26,000 nt of DNA from NCBI GenBank assembly GCA_049671305.1, contig JBATUR010000031.1, positions 1 through 26,000 of the forward strand. The letters run 5' to 3'. A program made the translations under genes and the position numbers. Positions 22,374 to 26,000 of this stretch are shown one piece after another. Each line of letters starts with the position of its first letter. The first letter of the stretch is position 1. The notes beneath the pieces are model-generated. The model was not told where the DNA came from. It saw only the letters and a list, made by a program, of their open reading frames with translations, and did no database searches. This DNA comes from CADCTM01 sp049671305. GTDB lineage: Bacteria > Cyanobacteriota > Cyanobacteriia > Cyanobacteriales > Coleofasciculaceae.

Positions 22374-24470
22374 ATGGTTCAATCTACCTCGACAAGTTCA
22401 CTAACAACTCTTTACGTCAACCCAGCAACTGGCAGAGATAATAATACTGGTTCCGCCACCAGTCCTTTTAAAACCTTGACAAAATCCCTCACTGTTGCTA
22501 AGTCTGGCACAACAATTAAGCTAGCAAACGGAACTTATAATACTGCAAGCGGCGAAATATTTCCCATCGTCATACCAACAGGGGTAATTGTACTAGGAGA
22601 TGAAGCCAGCAAGGGTAAAGGCATTGTCATCAGTGGCAGTGGCAACTATAACAGCCCCAGCTTTGCCAATCAAAATATAACGCTACGTTTGGAAGTTTCT
22701 GCCCAACTGCGGGGTGTGACGGTGACAAATGGCGTCAGACAATGCACAGGAATTTGGATTGAATCAACTTCTCCAGTAATTGTCAATAATACTTTCACAA
22801 ATTGCGGTCGTGAGGGTATCTTTGTGACGGGTACAGGCAAACCGCTGATTTTGGATAATGTTTTTACCGCCAATGCTGCTAGTGGCATTTTTTTGGTACG
22901 CAATGCCAAAGGAGAAATTCGCCGCAACCTTTGTCAGAAGACAGGTTATGGAATTGCCCTTAGTGACTCAGCCGCGCCCTTAATCGCCGATAATCAATTA
23001 ACTGGCAATAGTGCGGGGATTTTCCTGTCTCGTGATGCCCGTCCGGTATTGCGTCGTAATTTAATCGAAAAAAATACAATTGGTGTGGTGGTTACAGGCA
23101 ATGCTAAACCAGATTTGGGCAGCAGCCAAGACCCGGCGGGGAATATCTTGCGCGATAATAATCAAGCTGACTTACAAAATAGTACTTCCTTAAATTTAAT
23201 ATCCGTAGGAAATCAGCTCAATCCAGCACAGGTAAAGGGTTTTGTGATGCTGGGTGTGGCGCAAGTACCTGCCCCGTTAATGGGACCTGGGCAATTTAGC
23301 GATTTGGGCAGTCATTGGGCGGAGGCGTTTATTCAGGGGTTAGTTGACAAAAATCTGATTCGTGGTTTTCCTGACGGTACATTTAAGCCAGAAGCGAGTA
23401 TGACTCGTGCTGAATATGCGGCACTTATTGCTGCTACTTTTAATTTACCGCGACAAATTGGCACGGGTACGGGCAGGTTTGGCGATGTTAAGTCAGATTT
23501 TTGGGCAGCAGGGGCAATTCAGCAAGCGGCAGGTATGGGTTTTGTGTCGGGGTTTCCTGATGGTACATTTCGCCCCCAGCAGAATTTAACTAGGGTACAG
23601 GCGTTGGTGTCTTTGGTGAGTGGTTTGGGCTTAACGGGGGGTAATACTAATTTATTGGTATTTTATAGCGATCGCGCTTCGATTCCCAGTTATGCCACAG
23701 AAGCAATTGCCACAGCCACAGCACGAGGATTGGTGGTAAATTATCCGAATCCCGAACAGTTGGAACCTATGCGTAATATAACCCGTGCTGAGGTGTCGGC
23801 GTTGATTTATCAGGCATTGGTAGCAACGAGAAGGGCAAATGCGATCGCATCTTCCTATATTGTCAGCCCTGAACCTTTTAATGACTCGTTTACCGATATC
23901 CAAAATCATTGGGCGGCTGATTTTATTCGTGTTTTGGCTAACCTAAATTTGGTGGCGGGTTTTGCTGATGGTAGTTTTCAGCCAGATACACCCATAAACC
24001 GTGCCCAGTATGCATCATTGCTAGTGAGGATGTTTAACCCGAAACTAATTCGTCCTACTGTGCAGTTTTTGGATTTGCCAGGCAATTTTTGGGCAATGCC
24101 TGTAATCACACAAGCTTATCGCAGCGGCTACCTTTCCGGGTTTCCTGACCAAACCTTCCGCCCTCAACAAAATTTGCGACGACTTGAGTTAATTATGTCA
24201 TTAGTGGGTGGATTGGCTCTCCCTAGTGCGGAGGCGAATTACTTAGAAATCTACCAAGATCGAGATAGTATCCCGGATTATGCCAAACCAGCCGTTGCAG
24301 CAGCGACCAAGGCAGGTATGATTGTGAATTACCCAACGCCCACAATGTTGCAACCCAAACGAGAAGCTACACGCGCTGAAGCGATCGCTTGTATGTATCA
24401 AGCGCTGATTAGAATGGGACGTGTCAGTGCCATTAACTCTCCTTATATTGTTTCGACACTGTTAAATTGA
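22374..24470 (+). CDS. DUF1565/right-handed beta-helix protein with six SLH repeats
   Basis: The 698-residue protein has a DUF1565-type beta-helix (about 11-290; TTLYVNPATGRDNNTG at the start, then parallel beta-helix rungs such as ADNQLTGNSAGIFLS), followed by two SLH triplets at about 308-356, 368-418, 429-484 and 505-553, 565-614, 625-680. Each first repeat has the FSD/FTD-x-HWA start and GF-DG-F-P core; each third repeat is divergent and ends in YPNP or YPTP plus a TRAE/A segment. The triplets are clearly a duplication. SLH domains anchor proteins to wall glycans or peptidoglycan. There is no signal peptide: MVQSTSTSSL is hydrophilic, and an in-frame TAA at 22356 rules out an earlier start. 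No good ribosome binding site is visible. It could bind or degrade a polysaccharide at the cell surface. Confidence 0.92.
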   Translation: MVQSTSTSSLTTLYVNPATGRDNNTGSATSPFKTLTKSLTVAKSGTTIKLANGTYNTASGEIFPIVIPTGVIVLGDEASKGKGIVISGSGNYNSPSFANQNITLRLEVSAQLRGVTVTNGVRQCTGIWIESTSPVIVNNTFTNCGREGIFVTGTGKPLILDNVFTANAASGIFLVRNAKGEIRRNLCQKTGYGIALSDSAAPLIADNQLTGNSAGIFLSRDARPVLRRNLIEKNTIGVVVTGNAKPDLGSSQDPAGNILRDNNQADLQNSTSLNLISVGNQLNPAQVKGFVMLGVAQVPAPLMGPGQFSDLGSHWAEAFIQGLVDKNLIRGFPDGTFKPEASMTRAEYAALIAATFNLPRQIGTGTGRFGDVKSDFWAAGAIQQAAGMGFVSGFPDGTFRPQQNLTRVQALVSLVSGLGLTGGNTNLLVFYSDRASIPSYATEAIATATARGLVVNYPNPEQLEPMRNITRAEVSALIYQALVATRRANAIASSYIVSPEPFNDSFTDIQNHWAADFIRVLANLNLVAGFADGSFQPDTPINRAQYASLLVRMFNPKLIRPTVQFLDLPGNFWAMPVITQAYRSGYLSGFPDQTFRPQQNLRRLELIMSLVGGLALPSAEANYLEIYQDRDSIPDYAKPAVAAATKAGMIVNYPTPTMLQPKREATRAEAIACMYQALIRMGRVSAINSPYIVSTLLN

Positions 24471-24476
24471 GGCTTG

Positions 24477-25181
24477 ATGAGCGAACCAACCCCAGATCCC
24501 ATTATTGCTTATGCGGTGGCTTTACTCAATCATTATAAATTTGAATTGAGAGGATACACAGCGCCAGAATTAGTTAATCTTTGGTTGCGAAACTATCAAG
24601 CAAATTGGGTACGCTTGGGCGTAATTGAAGCACTATATCAAGGACGTTATAAAGCCGTATCTGTTGAGCAGATTTTGGCAGTTTGGGCAAGACGTGGGCA
24701 ACCTGTTTTTCGCTTTACCCATGAATTTGAACGCCTAATTTCTCGCAAACTTCCTCAACGTTTAACGGCTAAACTAGGTACAAAATCTACCGATTCTTTG
24801 GTAGAACTTAGCTTGCCGTGGCTAACTTCTGATTCGGAAGTTAGCGAAAGTTTTACTGAAGAAAACCAACAAATATCTCTAACTCAAGAAGAACTAACTT
24901 CTGCCTCTTCAATCATCAAAGCTTCCACAGAAATACCAATTGCTAATGATCAACCACCAGAATTGAGCAGCAATGCTAGAATTAATGCCGGATATGAGGC
25001 AAATTGGTCGCGTTGTGAAATTAGCAAACAGCCTATTGATCAATTCACCCCAGCCACTGATGATTCTGGCTTTTTCCTCAAGCTAAAAGCAGTCGCCCAA
25101 CAAGATTTACCTCCCAAAAATTCTGTTATACCTGTTAAAAAAGAAGTGGAATCAAAACCATCTCCTTCTATTAAAAAATGA
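24477..25181 (+). CDS. Conserved cyanobacterial protein of unknown function
   Basis: The product is 234 residues. I do not know a function. Residues 1-100 are a compact helical domain (IIAYAVALLNHYKF, then GYTAPELVNLWL, NWVRLGVIEALYQGRYKAVS and FRFTHEFERLISRKLP). I recall this pattern from other cyanobacterial proteins without a named role. The rest (about 105-234) is hydrophilic, rich in Ser, Thr, Glu and Pro, and probably disordered. It starts six bases after the SLH gene stop, with a TTG at 24474 also possible, and has no ribosome binding site of its own, so it is likely translated by coupling to the SLH gene. This gives the only hint of a shared pathway. Confidence 0.75.
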   Translation: MSEPTPDPIIAYAVALLNHYKFELRGYTAPELVNLWLRNYQANWVRLGVIEALYQGRYKAVSVEQILAVWARRGQPVFRFTHEFERLISRKLPQRLTAKLGTKSTDSLVELSLPWLTSDSEVSESFTEENQQISLTQEELTSASSIIKASTEIPIANDQPPELSSNARINAGYEANWSRCEISKQPIDQFTPATDDSGFFLKLKAVAQQDLPPKNSVIPVKKEVESKPSPSIKK

Positions 25182-25215
25182 GCAACTATTGTGTTTTTAA
25201 ATAGTAAACTTGGTT

Positions 25216-26000
25216 ATGAAATTTGAAGAAGTCCAAAACTGGTATCAAAACTTCGCCGCTAATTACACCTCACAACAGAGAAAAGATTGGTATAGTGGAG
25301 TTGCGGACGAATACGAGCAGGCAAGACCAAGTTATCCTCAAGAGTTAATTAATAGTGCTGTAGAAATAGCCAAACTTCCTCAAAATGCTATTATTCTTGA
25401 ATTAGGATGTGGTCCCGGAAAAGCCACAACTGCCTTTGCTGAAAAAGGTTTTTCTATGACTTGTCTTGAGCCAAGTCAGGCAGCAAGTGAGATTGCAAAA
25501 CGTAATTGTGCAAATTATCCAAATGTGGAAATTGTCAATACTTCATTTGAGGAATATTTGCTAGATAATAAGCATTTTGATGCAGTCTTAGCAGCGAATG
25601 CTTGGCATTGGATGCCGCCAGAAATTAAGTATAAAAAAGCCGCAGAAGCTTTAAAAGATCATGGTAATCTAATTTTACTTTGGAATCTAACGCCGCAACT
25701 TCCATATAAAGTTTATCAAGCTATAGATGAGGAAGTTTATCAAATTCATGCTCCAGATTTAGCTTTGGTAAAGTATGAAAATCGGGAAACTCAGGAAGAA
25801 ATTCTAGAGGCGTTTGGACAAAATGTCCTTGATTCAGGTTTATTTAATAACTTATCCAAACAGGTAGTATTATGTGAAGATACTTATAGCATTGATCGCT
25901 ATCTAATGCTGTTAAATACGTTCTCAAACTATAGAGTGTTAGAACCGCAGCAGAAAGAGAATGTGTTTAATGGTTTAAGGGAAGTTTTATCAAGACATGG
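25216..26000 (+). CDS. Class I SAM-dependent methyltransferase, 3'-truncated by the window edge
   Basis: The frame is open from ATG 25216 to the end of the window, giving 261 residues without a stop. LELGCGPGKAT (61-71) is the S-adenosylmethionine-binding motif I, with acidic Glu85 at the end of the next strand (TCLEPS), and AANAWHWM (126-133) is the usual strand-4 region of the methyltransferase-11 type. The N-terminus, about 25 residues before DEYEQARPSYP, is typical of small-molecule methyltransferases. It begins 34 bases after the previous stop without a strong ribosome binding site. Substrate is unknown. Confidence 0.88.
   Translation, partial: MKFEEVQNWYQNFAANYTSQQRKDWYSGVADEYEQARPSYPQELINSAVEIAKLPQNAIILELGCGPGKATTAFAEKGFSMTCLEPSQAASEIAKRNCANYPNVEIVNTSFEEYLLDNKHFDAVLAANAWHWMPPEIKYKKAAEALKDHGNLILLWNLTPQLPYKVYQAIDEEVYQIHAPDLALVKYENRETQEEILEAFGQNVLDSGLFNNLSKQVVLCEDTYSIDRYLMLLNTFSNYRVLEPQQKENVFNGLREVLSRH

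Overview
This is a chromosomal stretch from a cyanobacterium. The highly iterated palindrome GCGATCGC (HIP1) occurs about 18 times by my reading, and several genes are of types I know mainly from cyanobacteria: the DUF3038/DUF4335 pair, a short glycine-tailed RRM RNA-binding protein, a DUF1565-SLH surface protein and a cyanobacterial-type two-domain histidine phosphatase. I see no rRNA, tRNA, CRISPR array, transposase or phage gene. I cannot name the genus; the overall look (HIP1 density, moderate GC, secreted and SLH proteins) fits a filamentous or other large-genome cyanobacterium.

Layout. (1) Positions 1-4582, plus strand: the end of a surface-glycan block with a truncated GT2 glycosyltransferase, a complete GT2 glycosyltransferase, an AT-rich multi-spanning GT-C-like membrane protein, and a membrane-anchored GH10 endoxylanase-like hydrolase whose motifs and C-terminal module resemble plant GH10 enzymes. 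(2) 4583-7880: an RRM protein with a long leader and a strong terminator; then, on the minus strand, a small secreted protein with a near-consensus promoter, a 96-residue unknown protein, a lone OppB/DppB-type ABC permease, and adenine phosphoribosyltransferase (apt). (3) 7881-10926, plus strand: a gene-free 460-base stretch, the translationally coupled DUF3038-DUF4335 pair, a perfect 15-bp palindrome, and an ExbD/TolR protein with no ExbB beside it. (4) 10933-14038: a CPBP-family (CAAX-type) membrane protease with an unusually long N-terminal extension, divergent from a tandem double histidine phosphatase. (5) 14039-16364: a small two-helix membrane protein behind a promoter with reiterated AAGACAA boxes, then two different PhyH-type Fe(II)/2-oxoglutarate oxygenases meeting tail to tail; the second has H-x-G where H-x-D is expected. 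(6) 16376-22225, minus strand: an SPFH/paraslipin-like protein, and a Gld-like ABC operon (ATPase, permease, GldG-like protein, DUF4340 protein). The last two carry very long Pro/Ser/Thr tracts, one built from a 66-bp tandem repeat. (7) 22374-26000, plus strand: a beta-helix protein with six SLH repeats but no signal peptide, a conserved protein of unknown function, and a truncated methyltransferase.

How they work together. The first block should build or trim an extracellular polysaccharide. The Gld-like operon looks like one envelope ABC complex: cytoplasmic ATPase, membrane permease, and two membrane-anchored periplasmic partners. The rest is a mosaic of short, mostly independent transcription units. 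No classic defence or mobile system is visible. The least explained items are the plant-like GH10 in a glycan locus, the H-x-G oxygenase facing a canonical one, the SLH protein without an export signal, the DUF3038-DUF4335-ExbD group, and the Pro/Ser/Thr tracts in the Gld-like operon. All family assignments come from reading motifs and from memory, not from a database search.
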